Positions 52,909 through 62,132 of a stretch of DNA of 64,000 nt are shown here, piece by piece (position 1 is the first letter of the stretch; every line of letters begins with the position of its first letter). Source of the stretch: an uncultured Lactobacillus sp. (lineage in GTDB: Bacteria > Bacillota > Bacilli > Lactobacillales > Lactobacillaceae); assembly GCA_948500755.1 (NCBI GenBank), contig CAOOYH010000003.1, forward strand, positions 1-64,000, in the 5' to 3' direction. The position numbers and the translations under genes were made by a program. The notes below the pieces were generated by a model. It saw only the letters and a list, made by a program, of their open reading frames with translations, did no database searches and was not told the DNA's origin.

Positions 52909-53600
52909 TATCTCATTGCCTTTCGATATCCCTGATTAATTGCATCTCGCTCAGAATCAAAGTAAACAGCATTTGCGGAATTCATATGGTAACCTGCTTG
53001 CCCTGGAACATGATATATGTGAGAACGACTATTACCAATGATCTTTCCTGATTCACCCGTATATAAATCTCCTTCATGAGAATTACTGTGGTGAGTTTCA
53101 GAGTGAGAATCAGAAGTTGAAGAATCTTCCTCTGCTGGCTTTTGTGCTTCTTTTGCAGCTCTTCTAGCTGCGGCTTGTGCTTTCTCTTCCTTAGCGGCAG
53201 CGGCTTTTTGTTGCGCCTTTTGTTCAGCTTCTTGTTTTTCTTTGGCTGCTTGAGCACGGCTTAGTTCTTTTTCTAATTTCTCGTATTCAGCTTCTTTAGT
53301 AGATTTTTCTTTATTTAAAATTTTTTCTTTAGCTTTAGCTTCAGCCAAGCGAGTAGTTCCAACCTTTTTCACTACATAGTGAACTTTAGGTGAGGCATGA
53401 CTATCCGCCTCATCCTCATCACTAGCTTGACTTCCAATCGCAAAAACCAAAAAGAAAAAGGCGATGACCACACTTAAGATACTTGACCAGACACCACCAT
53501 TTTTGCCTTTAAAAACGTATCTTTTCAGTAGATAGTGTGGCAGTAAATAATACCAAAATAGGATCCATAAAATAACTTGGCCCACTTTTTTCCAGTTCAT
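52908..53600 (-). CDS. Membrane protein with charged coiled coil and SHIYH C-terminal domain
   Basis: A 230-residue protein. The ATG at 53600 follows TAGGA. Two hydrophobic segments (about 8-28 and 36-58) precede a Lys/Glu/Ala-rich coiled coil (about 85-155) and a Ser/His linker. The last 45 residues read IIGNSRSHIYHVPGQ, then NAVYFDSERDAINQGYR, a small domain found at the ends of many surface nucleases and related to the Ada metal-binding fold. It is translationally coupled to the nuclease, so a joint role is likely. Confidence 0.8.
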   Translation of the reverse strand: MNWKKVGQVILWILFWYYLLPHYLLKRYVFKGKNGGVWSSILSVVIAFFFLVFAIGSQASDEDEADSHASPKVHYVVKKVGTTRLAEAKAKEKILNKEKSTKEAEYEKLEKELSRAQAAKEKQEAEQKAQQKAAAAKEEKAQAAARRAAKEAQKPAEEDSSTSDSHSETHHSNSHEGDLYTGESGKIIGNSRSHIYHVPGQAGYHMNSANAVYFDSERDAINQGYRKAMR

Positions 53601-53618
53601 AATCAAATCCTATTCTAT

Positions 53619-53945
53619 TTATCTATAAGACTTACGATAGCCAGCTGCGCGGGCTGCGGCTTCACTTCTAAAATAAACTGCATTTCCCCGATTCATCCGA
53701 TAAGCATGTTGGCGATAAACATGATAAATATGGGAACGACGATTTCCAATAATTACTGGTCGAGTAGAAGTATAAATCTTTGTCCGATCTAAAACTCGGC
53801 GTCTTCTTCTCCTTCTATAGCGGCGGCGAGCAGCTTGAACAGTATGCGCTGTGGGATTGATATTAGCCACTTCTGTAGCTGTTTCTACTCCCACTAACAT
53901 TGCAAGCCCAATGGCTAAAATTTGCATGAATTTCTTTATTTTCAT
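53619..53945 (-). CDS. Small secreted Arg-rich protein with SHIYH domain
   Basis: A 108-residue protein. The ATG at 53945 has GGAGG eight bases upstream. A signal peptide (1-39, ending VQAA) is followed by an Arg-rich run RRRYRRRRRRRVL and the same C-terminal domain as the next gene (IIGNRRSHIYHVYRQ and NAVYFRSEAAARAAGYRKS). It is first in the three-gene unit with the nuclease. The charge suggests binding to nucleic acid or teichoic acid. Confidence 0.82.
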   Translation of the reverse strand: MKIKKFMQILAIGLAMLVGVETATEVANINPTAHTVQAARRRYRRRRRRRVLDRTKIYTSTRPVIIGNRRSHIYHVYRQHAYRMNRGNAVYFRSEAAARAAGYRKSYR

Positions 53946-54010
53946 CAATAATTCCTCCAGAATAGTAGATTTTACCTTTTTAGTTTACTACTTCTTTGGA
54001 AAATTGACGC

Positions 54011-54043
54011 AAAAAAATAAAGCTTGCATTATCTGCAAACTTT
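54011..54043 (-). terminator. Terminator of the NERD gene
   Basis: Arms AAAGTTTGCA and TGCAAGCTTT followed by a T-rich run on the minus strand. Confidence 0.8.
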
Positions 54044-56219
54044 AAAACATTGTGCCGACTAAAGTACTGATCACCACAGCCACTGCAATTGGAACTACAG
54101 CATCAAGATTTGTCTCTTCAATATGCTGTAAAGTTTTAATGCGATCACTATAACCCACCACAGCTTGATCAACGACTTTTTCAATTTTATCTAGCAAATC
54201 ATTTTGTTGATGAACAACTTGGCTTAATTCATCTACTATATCCTTTACTTTTCCAGTGAGTTGCTTTTCTTCATCAGGAATATGATCAGTGAAATAAGGT
54301 AAAATTGCATGTAAAGATTCATAAGTTTGATATTCTCTTTCAAATTCAATCAATTTTTCAACTAATTCACTTAAATCCGAAATAATCTTTTGAAGATCCG
54401 CAATCCCCTTCAACTGATTCCAAATTTGTCCCCTATATTCTTGCCCTTTTAAATCATTAAGATATGGGAAGAAATCATACCCCAATTGTTCTTTATCTAC
54501 CAATCGAGCATTTGGTTCAAGCGCAGCAGCCACCATCTTCCGAGCATCGGCATCCAAATTAATCCCAGATGTATTACGGTGAATAACATGCTCAATTTCA
54601 CTAGGATTAATAATCAAACTACGATCATATTCTCGATAAAAGTTTGGATTATCAATTAAGAAATCTTGTTTTTGTGGATTATCACGATTTACAATCACAA
54701 TTAAACTGCGGATAGCATCTTTATTTAAAATTTGTTCAACTGCATTTGAAGCAAAAAATCCCCGACTTGCAATTTTTAATTGATTATAAATAGCATCTTT
54801 ATGGAGAGTGATTTGCTTTCTAATCGCTGCCTTATCGAGTTCGTTTTTAGCTCGATAAATTCGACCATCTTCAATATTGCGAGCCTTAGTTTCAATGATA
54901 AAAATTCCCGCTGGGGTGATAGCAAGATGGTCAATTTTAGTAGTGACTCCTTCTCCAAGCGGTAAAATCAAATTATTAATGATATAAACATCATCTGATT
55001 TTTCCAACTGCTTTACAACTTCAGCTTGAGCAGCATTTAAAGCCAAAATATCACTAAGGTGACTCCAAATTTTCTTTTTAGATTCTCCACCAAACACCTC
55101 TACCGGTCTCAAGAACCAACTTAGGTCAGTGAGTGACTTATATACACTATAATTATTTTGTTTTAAGGCTTCTACTTTAGAATAAAGTTTCTCTACTTCT
55201 TGGTCATAGTCAGAATAGAGCTCATTTATCGTGCTAATTCCTTCTAAATTCTTATCAGTTAAGTCATGATCAAGTTGCTCAGCAGGATTTTCTTCTTTTC
55301 CTTCTTTCATCCGACCAATGTATTCCGCTTCCTTAAGAGATTCAGCTGCTTGATCGTCTGAAATTTTCTTATATTCAAACCAATTATAAGTACAAGTAGG
55401 AGTATTTTTCTTGATCTTATCAATTTCCTTAACTTTAGCCGCAATCTCACCTACATATTGATCTTTGATTGCACCAATTTTATCGGTCACATTGTACAAA
55501 TCATCATATTTTTTCAATGATAAGACAGTTCCACTTTCTCCGTGGAATTCGCGCTTTTTGATATTGCCATCTTCATAAATGGTCAACAAATAACCCGCTC
55601 TACTGATAGAAAACTCCCGAACTTGTTCAATTTTTCCATCAAGAGAGTAGACAATTTGATAATGGCGAAAACCGTTTTTATCAAAAATATCCCGAATGAG
55701 CAAGTCACCATATTTTGATCTTAAGACGTGATATGCTTGATCACTATCTCCATCTTTATCAAAAATTTCATCAATTTTATCTAGTAAATCGACACGCTTA
55801 TTTTCTAAATCAAGATATTTAGGATTAAAGTTTCCTTTAGTCTTTTCGATTTTTCCTTGAATTTGTAAAAGCTCGCTATAGTTCTTTTCCACACGACTTC
55901 TACGCCAAAAATCGTAGCCTAAATATTCTACCGCTAAAATCGCAATACTAATTACTAAAACCAGCCAAAATCTGCTTCTTCCAAAATGAAGAACAGCAGA
56001 AATAATCCCCATAATAATCAGCAAAATAATTAATGGTACCCAAAAATTAGGTCTCTTAGCTTGGATCTTTTTAATTTCATTATCCAAGATTGAAGAGATC
56101 TTTCCATTAATTTGTTGGTATTTTTCTGATTCGGCAATTTTTTTATCTCCACTCATCTCTTTTTGAACGGCGATAATCTGCTGATCCAAATCTTTATTTA
56201 CAGTCACTGTGTTGCTCAC
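54042..56219 (-). CDS. NERD-domain membrane protein
   Basis: A 725-residue protein. Two membrane helices (about 62-80 and 84-104) precede long helical regions. Residues about 400-530 form the nuclease-related NERD domain: KIDHLAITPAGIFIIETKA (IDH, then ExK), which resembles the Holliday-resolvase type core. A further coiled coil and a C-terminal hydrophobic tail (708-725) follow. The GTG at 56219 overlaps the GGGG site; the GTG four codons in is possible. Function unknown, perhaps DNA processing at the membrane. Confidence 0.8.
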   Translation of the reverse strand: MSNTVTVNKDLDQQIIAVQKEMSGDKKIAESEKYQQINGKISSILDNEIKKIQAKRPNFWVPLIILLIIMGIISAVLHFGRSRFWLVLVISIAILAVEYLGYDFWRRSRVEKNYSELLQIQGKIEKTKGNFNPKYLDLENKRVDLLDKIDEIFDKDGDSDQAYHVLRSKYGDLLIRDIFDKNGFRHYQIVYSLDGKIEQVREFSISRAGYLLTIYEDGNIKKREFHGESGTVLSLKKYDDLYNVTDKIGAIKDQYVGEIAAKVKEIDKIKKNTPTCTYNWFEYKKISDDQAAESLKEAEYIGRMKEGKEENPAEQLDHDLTDKNLEGISTINELYSDYDQEVEKLYSKVEALKQNNYSVYKSLTDLSWFLRPVEVFGGESKKKIWSHLSDILALNAAQAEVVKQLEKSDDVYIINNLILPLGEGVTTKIDHLAITPAGIFIIETKARNIEDGRIYRAKNELDKAAIRKQITLHKDAIYNQLKIASRGFFASNAVEQILNKDAIRSLIVIVNRDNPQKQDFLIDNPNFYREYDRSLIINPSEIEHVIHRNTSGINLDADARKMVAAALEPNARLVDKEQLGYDFFPYLNDLKGQEYRGQIWNQLKGIADLQKIISDLSELVEKLIEFEREYQTYESLHAILPYFTDHIPDEEKQLTGKVKDIVDELSQVVHQQNDLLDKIEKVVDQAVVGYSDRIKTLQHIEETNLDAVVPIAVAVVISTLVGTMF

Positions 56220-56327
56220 TTCCCCGGTTTGTTCTGCTTAATTGCAACTCAAACATCTTTCATCGATCTAATTACTACACTAAAAATATTGTACTTGATT
56301 ATTAATATCATGACAATTGCGTGAAAG

Positions 56328-57065
56328 CTATTGCCACCATCTTTTCCAAAAGGTACTTGGTAAAAAAATACTGATTATAATTAGCACAATTCCGCCAATT
56401 ATTCCGAAAATCTTCAGCACCATAATTATCCGTTCAAAGATTGGCAATCCAAATGGTGCGGTAATTGCCTTATTATAGTAGTATTGACTCACCAAATTAT
56501 AAAATTGCACACTACTATACCCAAATCGACCAAAATAATCGTCTAAATTAGTACTATTTTTACTATGAACTAAATCATTTAAAGAATACAAAGTACGATT
56601 GTTATAGCTAGTTGCATCAGGCTTTAGGTGATATTTATGCATCAAATTAGCCGTATAAATTGCTGCATTATCCATACTTTTAGCAAAATCTGGAGCATTA
56701 TCTTCTTCTCCTACCCCCACTTGAATATAACGGGTATTGATTTTACTATGAGAATCAGTAGCACTTTTGCTTGGTAAATGCATTTGAATAACACCGTCTT
56801 TACTTACATAGGCATGAACGGTGTCAGTTCTTTTAATCGTTTGACTGATTACCACCCCTTCAGGATGATTATGTCGATACTTAATTGGAGCATCTCCTGC
56901 AATCTTAACTTTTGTAATCAGTAAATGATGTTCGTTATTTGAATTGATGTATGTATTAATGTTAGGAATTTCGGGGAAAAACAAGCCACAAAAGATGACA
57001 ATCACTAATAACCCTAGCCAAATGAGACTAAAGCTTCTCCGCCTATTTTCTCTACGTTCTCTCAT
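56328..57065 (-). CDS. Membrane-anchored amidase_2-fold protein, zinc ligands lost
   Basis: A 245-residue protein with a membrane helix at each end (about 12-30 and 212-236). Between them lies a domain that follows the N-acetylmuramoyl-L-alanine amidase_2 pattern: HNHPEGVVIS, FAKSMDNAAIYTANLMHKY and YFGRFGYSSVQFYNLV. The metal ligands are gone: HET reads SQT (Ser74), SH reads SL (Leu162) and DH reads NL (Leu174). It may bind peptidoglycan without cutting. The next gene is a serine hydrolase on the same strand. Confidence 0.72.
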   Translation of the reverse strand: MRERRENRRRSFSLIWLGLLVIVIFCGLFFPEIPNINTYINSNNEHHLLITKVKIAGDAPIKYRHNHPEGVVISQTIKRTDTVHAYVSKDGVIQMHLPSKSATDSHSKINTRYIQVGVGEEDNAPDFAKSMDNAAIYTANLMHKYHLKPDATSYNNRTLYSLNDLVHSKNSTNLDDYFGRFGYSSVQFYNLVSQYYYNKAITAPFGLPIFERIIMVLKIFGIIGGIVLIIISIFLPSTFWKRWWQ

Positions 57066-57202
57066 CTCTAAACAGTCTTCCTAAATATCAGTAAGTTGCT
57101 AGCTACCATAATCGCACATTTTTAACCACGAGTATAGTAGTTTTTTATTTTTATGAACAAATATTAATCTCTCTGTTATGTTTATCTGATTCACAAATCC
57201 AT

Positions 57203-58249
57203 CTAGTTCTCCTTCTTCTCATTAAACAGCATATTGTAGATTGCCGTTGCATTATCGTTACATCCCTGATACTGATTGATATTCGTTTGCAAAATCACCG
57301 CATTCTTGCCATCTTTAGAGATTCGAATAAAACTTGAATAATTATATCCGGCTCCATTTGCCTGATAATATCCCTCCTTTGTATATAAACCGCCACGATA
57401 TTGTGCCTGATTATTTCCCGGGCCATAAATTGTCTGAATGCTTTGCATTGGCAATATTTTTCCACTTAAAAGTGCCGACATTGAAAGAAATATATCATCA
57501 TTAGACATTGCAACACTTCCAGCACCCAGCAAGCCATGAATCTCATTCATATCAACTTGAGTACTGCTAGGAATTAGCTCAATTTCTTTAATCTTTTGTG
57601 CATCCGCCCAAAGAAAATCCGTGTGCTTGAGCCCGAGCTTATACACATACATCTCATTAAAGAGGTCTTCATAACTGCGACCTGTCGCTTTTTCTAAAAT
57701 ATGACTTAGTAGGACATAATTTACATCTTGATAGTTCCATTTATTAAAACTTTGATCGTCAAAATGCATATCTTGAATCGTCTTTTGAGCATTATCATCA
57801 TCATTTTTGAAGGGATTATTACCAAATGGCCCCTGCTCAGACAAGCCACTAGTCATTTCAAGCAAATTTAAAATACTAATATTGCCAGCATTAGGTACGT
57901 TTGGATAAAACTTCGCTACTTTATCATCTAAGCTCAGTTTTCCCTCATTAACCGCTTGCATAACCATTGCACCAGTGTATGCTTTTTGAACTGAATTAAT
58001 CAAGTAAGCCGAATTAATATTCCCTTCAGTGGTGTAATTCCAAATTCGCTTACCATCTTTATAAAAAGTTGCATTTCCCTTAAAACCAAAGCTATTCAGC
58101 ATTTTTTTGATTTGCTTCTTTTGTTTTAAAGAAATCTGATCTTGAGGAGTGGCTCCAGTAATATTTTTTAAAAAATGTGTTGAAACAAATAGGTAACCAC
58201 AAAAGAAAATATAGATCAGAATTAAAATAAGTGGTAGTTTTTTCTTCAT
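57203..58249 (-). CDS. Surface serine hydrolase (beta-lactamase class C / DltE-like fold)
   Basis: A 348-residue exported enzyme with an N-terminal anchor (6-24). The nucleophile motif SVQK in LINSVQKAYTG is intact. The tyrosine motif reads YQDVN, and the third motif is NGAGYN. The TEGNINSAYLINSV and LNLLEMTSGLSEQ blocks match class C-type serine hydrolases of lactobacilli. Substrate may be peptidoglycan or D-alanyl esters. AGGG precedes the ATG. Confidence 0.85.
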   Translation of the reverse strand: MKKKLPLILILIYIFFCGYLFVSTHFLKNITGATPQDQISLKQKKQIKKMLNSFGFKGNATFYKDGKRIWNYTTEGNINSAYLINSVQKAYTGAMVMQAVNEGKLSLDDKVAKFYPNVPNAGNISILNLLEMTSGLSEQGPFGNNPFKNDDDNAQKTIQDMHFDDQSFNKWNYQDVNYVLLSHILEKATGRSYEDLFNEMYVYKLGLKHTDFLWADAQKIKEIELIPSSTQVDMNEIHGLLGAGSVAMSNDDIFLSMSALLSGKILPMQSIQTIYGPGNNQAQYRGGLYTKEGYYQANGAGYNYSSFIRISKDGKNAVILQTNINQYQGCNDNATAIYNMLFNEKKEN

Positions 58250-58305
58250 CGTTATGCCCTATATGTGAAAATCCTTATAGTAGTAATTATACAATCTTCT
58301 CTATC

Positions 58306-58333
58306 AAAAAAGGAGCCTTTCGCAGGCTCCTTT
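58306..58333 (-). terminator. Terminator of the VirD4-like gene
   Basis: Arms AAAGGAGCCT and AGGCTCCTTT followed by a T run on the minus strand. Confidence 0.85.
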
Positions 58334-58338
58334 ATTTT

Positions 58339-59823
58339 CTAGAACAAACTGTCGATCAACTCAACATCGTTCATTTCAATTCCAGGCAACGATTTCAAAA
58401 TATCAGCCAACTCTGGCCATTTGCAACTGTCATCTCCATCATCATTAGCAGTATTGAACTGATTATTAATGTTAAATCTTTTATCGATAAAATGCGGATG
58501 ATTATGAAAATCATAACGGACTGGTTCGACAATATAACCCCCAACATCAAGCAAAAAATGATCTTCATTCATCAAACGGATCATTTTCGCACTTCGTTCA
58601 AATCGACTGGACGCCGTTTGCGCCATTGCCAAATCTGTCGTTCCCGTCAAAAGATAGGCACTGCAGTTGCCAATCACACTGGGAGTATTATTGCCAAACT
58701 TTGCTTTCAACTGCGATTCGTCTTGAAGCATCATGCAAATTGAAATGTTCCGACTTCTCGCCGTTGCCAAATAATCATCAAAGTGAGGAATCAAGATGTT
58801 TTTGAAATCATCTAAGAAAAAGCGCACCTTAACTGGCAAAGTTTTACCTTCAAGCTTGAAAGCAGCATGATACAAAAAGCTAAAAAGTTGTGAATACAGC
58901 GTATTAGAAATAAAGTTTTTGGATGGATCAGAATCATCATATAAAATGAAGAAAGCCGTTTTTGGTTTTAAAAGCTGACTAAAATCAACTTGATTACTGC
59001 TTAGGAGTCGATCAACTTCTTTTACTCGATAAGGACTCAAGGCCGCACCCAAAATTCCTAAAACACTCCCCCAGGTCCGATCACTACTGTGCAAACCTGC
59101 GATTTGCTGCCACATTTTTGCTGCTTCTGAATCTGGCTTTTCTTGCACAGCCCAATTGAATAAACAATCACCAAAAGTCAGATCGTCATCATATTCGTAT
59201 TCATAATTATAATCTGAATCACCAAGTGATACCAAAACCTGCTCAATATTCTTGGGACTGTCTTCGAGCATTCCAAACAAGCGCACCACTGTACTCATTG
59301 TCTGCTCACTTTCTGGTAGAAATTCTTGCGTGAAAAAGATCAACGCTTCCAGCACAGTCATAGCGGCATTATTCCAGAATGGATCCTGGCGCGAGTCAGT
59401 TGTTTGATTACCACTGACGTCACTAATCATTACTTGATGAGCAAAATTAATCACATCTAGATTAGATTTCATATTTAAAATTGGATTGTAAGTCATGGAA
59501 TGCTTCAAGTCCACTAAGTTTAGAACTTGAATTTGATAGCCCATTTTCTTAAGGCTTGCACCCACATCAGCTAAGATATCGCCCTTGGCATCAGCAATCA
59601 CATAATTAGCATTCCCCTGCAGCACATTCGGCTCAACAAAAGAATATGTCTTCCCAGTACCACTCGTCCCAATGACCAATGTATTATCATTTTGTGCAGA
59701 ATGATAATTAATAGGAAGAAACACGTTTTTTCCAAAAATCGTGGTATCTTGGTTGTAATTTTCTTGCCAAGGAGTTTCACTTTTTACAGGTTATGCATAA
59801 TTGGTAAATCCGATTGTATTCAT
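58339..59823 (-). pseudogene. VirD4/TraG-like coupling ATPase gene with in-frame TAA at codon 11
   Basis: The frame opens at an ATG (59821-59823) with AGAGG upstream and reads MNTIGFTNYA, then TAA (59791-59793), then PVKSETPWQENYNQD in the same frame down to a 461-residue open stretch from GTG 59724. That stretch has Walker A GTSGTGKT and a Walker B-like VRFFLDDFKN, as in conjugation coupling proteins (TraG/TraD/VirD4, TraM_recog type end). Without the stop the protein would be 494 residues. Rescue from an internal start such as the GTG at 59724 is possible, but no ribosome site is seen. No other conjugation gene is near. Confidence 0.75.
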
Positions 59824-60142
59824 TCAAGCCTCTTTCTAGCTTTCGCAGACTAATTCTAACTAGGACAAACGACGATTTCTTAGCCAATATCACCACCTTT
59901 AAGCAAAACAAAAAACAGGGTTAAAAATACATAATCCCGATCTAGTATTAACTTAATATATTCAAATCAAATTACAGCTTACTAGAACTATATTGCATAT
60001 TTTTAACTCTGCTTTCTAACAATCTTTACTATTAAAATGATAGATAATCAAAAGTTGCACTATCTATATTACTACTGTCCAGGTGAAAAGCAAGAGATTT
60101 GGATAATAAAAAATCAGCACCTCAAGTGCTGATTTTATCGAA
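59824..60142. other. Intergenic region before galU 3' end
   Basis: About 320 AT-rich bases hold the VirD4-like gene's upstream region and the galU terminator. A 31-codon open frame (60037-60132, plus strand) has no ribosome site. I see no further gene or RNA. Confidence 0.6.
60106..60134 (-). terminator. Terminator of galU
   Basis: Arms AATCAGCACtTGA and (c)aGGTGCTGATT followed by a T run on the minus strand. Confidence 0.85.
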
Positions 60143-61024
60143 TTATTTTTGTAATTTCTTACTTAAGTCAATGATGTATTTCTTTAAGGCATCCTTAGTT
60201 TCAGGGTGACGCAAGCCGTATTGAATGGAAGTTTCAAGATAGCCTTCCTTGTTACCAACATCGAAACGTTGACCGTTAAATACATGAGCAAAAACGCGTT
60301 GAGTCTTGTTCATAGTGTCGATGGCATCAGTCAATTGAATTTCGCCACCACGACCTGGTTTTTGTGTTGCCAAAATATCAAAAATTTCTGGAGTAAGCAA
60401 GTAACGCCCAATAATTGCCAAATCACTTGGAGCTTTAGCAACTGGTGGCTTTTCCACAAATGACTTAACGTTGTAAAGATCATCGTTGATCTTACCTTCA
60501 GGGGCAATCACACCATATTTAGAAACTTCCTCATGTGGCACCTTCATAACGGCTAAAGTTGGCGCATGAGTTTGATTGTAATCATCAATAAGCTGCTTAG
60601 TTAGGGGTACCTTGTCACGCATCAAATCATCGCCAAGCATAACGACGAATGGTTCATCCCCAACGAAACTACGCGCACGGAAAATCGCATCCCCCAAACC
60701 AGCTGGATGTGGTTGACGAGTGTAGTACAAGTTCACACCTAAGTCGGTAATTTCTTCAGTCAACTTAAGCAATTCAACTTTACCTGTATCCTTCAAATCT
60801 TGTTCCAATTCAGGATTTGAATCAAAATGATTTTCAATAGCACGTTTATTCTTACCAGTGACGATCAAAATGTCTTCGATTCCTGACTTCTTAGCCTCTT
60901 CAACAATAAATTGAATGGTTGGCTTGTCCACAATTGGTAACATTTCCTTTGGCATCGCCTTGGTTGCAGGCAAAAATCTGGTTCCAAGACCCGCTGTAGG
61001 AATAACAGCTTTTCTAACCTTCAT
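60143..61024 (-). CDS. galU: UTP-glucose-1-phosphate uridylyltransferase
   Basis: A 293-residue enzyme that makes UDP-glucose from glucose-1-phosphate and UTP, for cell-wall and exopolysaccharide precursors. Motifs: AGLGTRFLPATKAMPKEM, VDKPTIQFIVEEA and GLGDAIFRARSF. The ATG at 61024 is chosen, with GGGAG upstream; the ORF start at 61060 is 12 codons earlier without a site. It is monocistronic. Confidence 0.95.
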   Translation of the reverse strand: MKVRKAVIPTAGLGTRFLPATKAMPKEMLPIVDKPTIQFIVEEAKKSGIEDILIVTGKNKRAIENHFDSNPELEQDLKDTGKVELLKLTEEITDLGVNLYYTRQPHPAGLGDAIFRARSFVGDEPFVVMLGDDLMRDKVPLTKQLIDDYNQTHAPTLAVMKVPHEEVSKYGVIAPEGKINDDLYNVKSFVEKPPVAKAPSDLAIIGRYLLTPEIFDILATQKPGRGGEIQLTDAIDTMNKTQRVFAHVFNGQRFDVGNKEGYLETSIQYGLRHPETKDALKKYIIDLSKKLQK

Positions 61025-61058
61025 ATTTTTTCTCCCATTTTTAAATAATTTCCCTTTC

Positions 61059-61086
61059 ATTGTAGCAGAAAAGAAGCAAATATAAA
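61059..61086 (-). promoter_or_regulatory. Candidate promoter of galU
   Basis: TTTATA (61081-61086), a 16-base spacer and TACAAT (61059-61064) on the minus strand. Confidence 0.45.
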
Positions 61087-61139
61087 TAAAGAAAATTTGG
61101 TGTAAATATGACTAAGAATCATTGAATGACTTATTTATA

Positions 61140-62120
61140 TTAATCATCTTTATCATCTAAAGATTTCAAAGCATCAACATAACCATTAACTTCATCTTTT
61201 TGGCCTGAATTTACATAATAATCAGACTTCAAACGATCGATAGTATAATGTTCAGTCTTATAGATCCCTTCCGCTGGAGAATGATCATGATCATTATATT
61301 TAACCGTTATATTATTACCATCTTGTTTAAACCAGTAGTACGATTGAGGATCGCCACCTGTAGTAATACAATCATAACCTTTAGTCTTCCCATAACCTGA
61401 ATCATCACTAAAATACATGTGGCCATTGTTTAAATTATCTTTAAACCAGTCACCGTCTTTGAGCAATCCAACAAACACACCTATTAATTTTGGATTTTCA
61501 ACAGAACTACTGTCATTCGATTTTGATTTGCTATCACTACTCTTTTCGATATTTTGACCAGCAGCAATCGAATTAAAACCATTAATTAAATCACGATTTT
61601 CAGTTTCTTTAGCCATAACCTTATCACCATTAGTAGTTTCATCAACTAATACAATGGGTTGATTTTTATGGAAAGCAAAGAAGTAGGTAATGTGACTTGC
61701 TCCTTCATCTTTATCATAATTATAAATTGCTACAACATTATAATCAGCGTTTCCCTTACCACTAGGGTCATAAGATAGAGATGCTTTTTGCCCATTTACA
61801 TACACTCGATTAAAGTCTCTCGGAAATTTTTCTCCAGCGGCCGTAGTTATTTGACCATCACCATCATATTTTTCATATTCTTGGTTCATTGTAGTGGCCC
61901 AATCATCTAAAAAGTCGTCAAGCTTATCTTGCTTTTCCGAATTCCAAGTTGAATCGCTTGCATTGGAATCAGAACCAAAAGTTCTATTTCCTTTATCATC
62001 ATTAGAATTAGTAGTTTTTTGAACTTTTCCTACACCTGTTTGTTTTGTAATGGCACTCTTTTTATGGTTCTGACACGCAGTCAATGTTAACATTGCAGTT
62101 CCAACCAAAATTATTTTTAT
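61140..62120 (-). CDS. DUF4767-domain lipoprotein with ATA in the start position
   Basis: About 326 residues. The lipoprotein signal needs the residues KIILVGTAMLTLTAC, but the codon that should start it is ATA (62118-62120), six bases after GGGAG. The only standard start before the lipobox is TTG at 62108, which lacks a spaced site. Residues about 60-170 follow the DUF4767 pattern (TWNSEKQDKLDDFLDDWATT shown to 20; then FNRVYVNGQKASLSYDPSGK). A Ser-rich linker leads to a second beta-rich domain. It is in an operon with the gene upstream. ATA start or lost start are both possible. Confidence 0.7.
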   Translation of the reverse strand: MKIILVGTAMLTLTACQNHKKSAITKQTGVGKVQKTTNSNDDKGNRTFGSDSNASDSTWNSEKQDKLDDFLDDWATTMNQEYEKYDGDGQITTAAGEKFPRDFNRVYVNGQKASLSYDPSGKGNADYNVVAIYNYDKDEGASHITYFFAFHKNQPIVLVDETTNGDKVMAKETENRDLINGFNSIAAGQNIEKSSDSKSKSNDSSSVENPKLIGVFVGLLKDGDWFKDNLNNGHMYFSDDSGYGKTKGYDCITTGGDPQSYYWFKQDGNNITVKYNDHDHSPAEGIYKTEHYTIDRLKSDYYVNSGQKDEVNGYVDALKSLDDKDD

Positions 62121-62132
62121 AATCTGCTCCCA

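Noticed and set aside
59598..59780. 60-codon minus-strand frame at the 5' end of the VirD4-like gene
   Set aside because: It is another frame over the same bases; the TAA-interrupted frame continues the VirD4 protein.
60037..60132. 31-codon open frame on the plus strand before galU
   Set aside because: No ribosome site, and its 3' end is the galU terminator hairpin.
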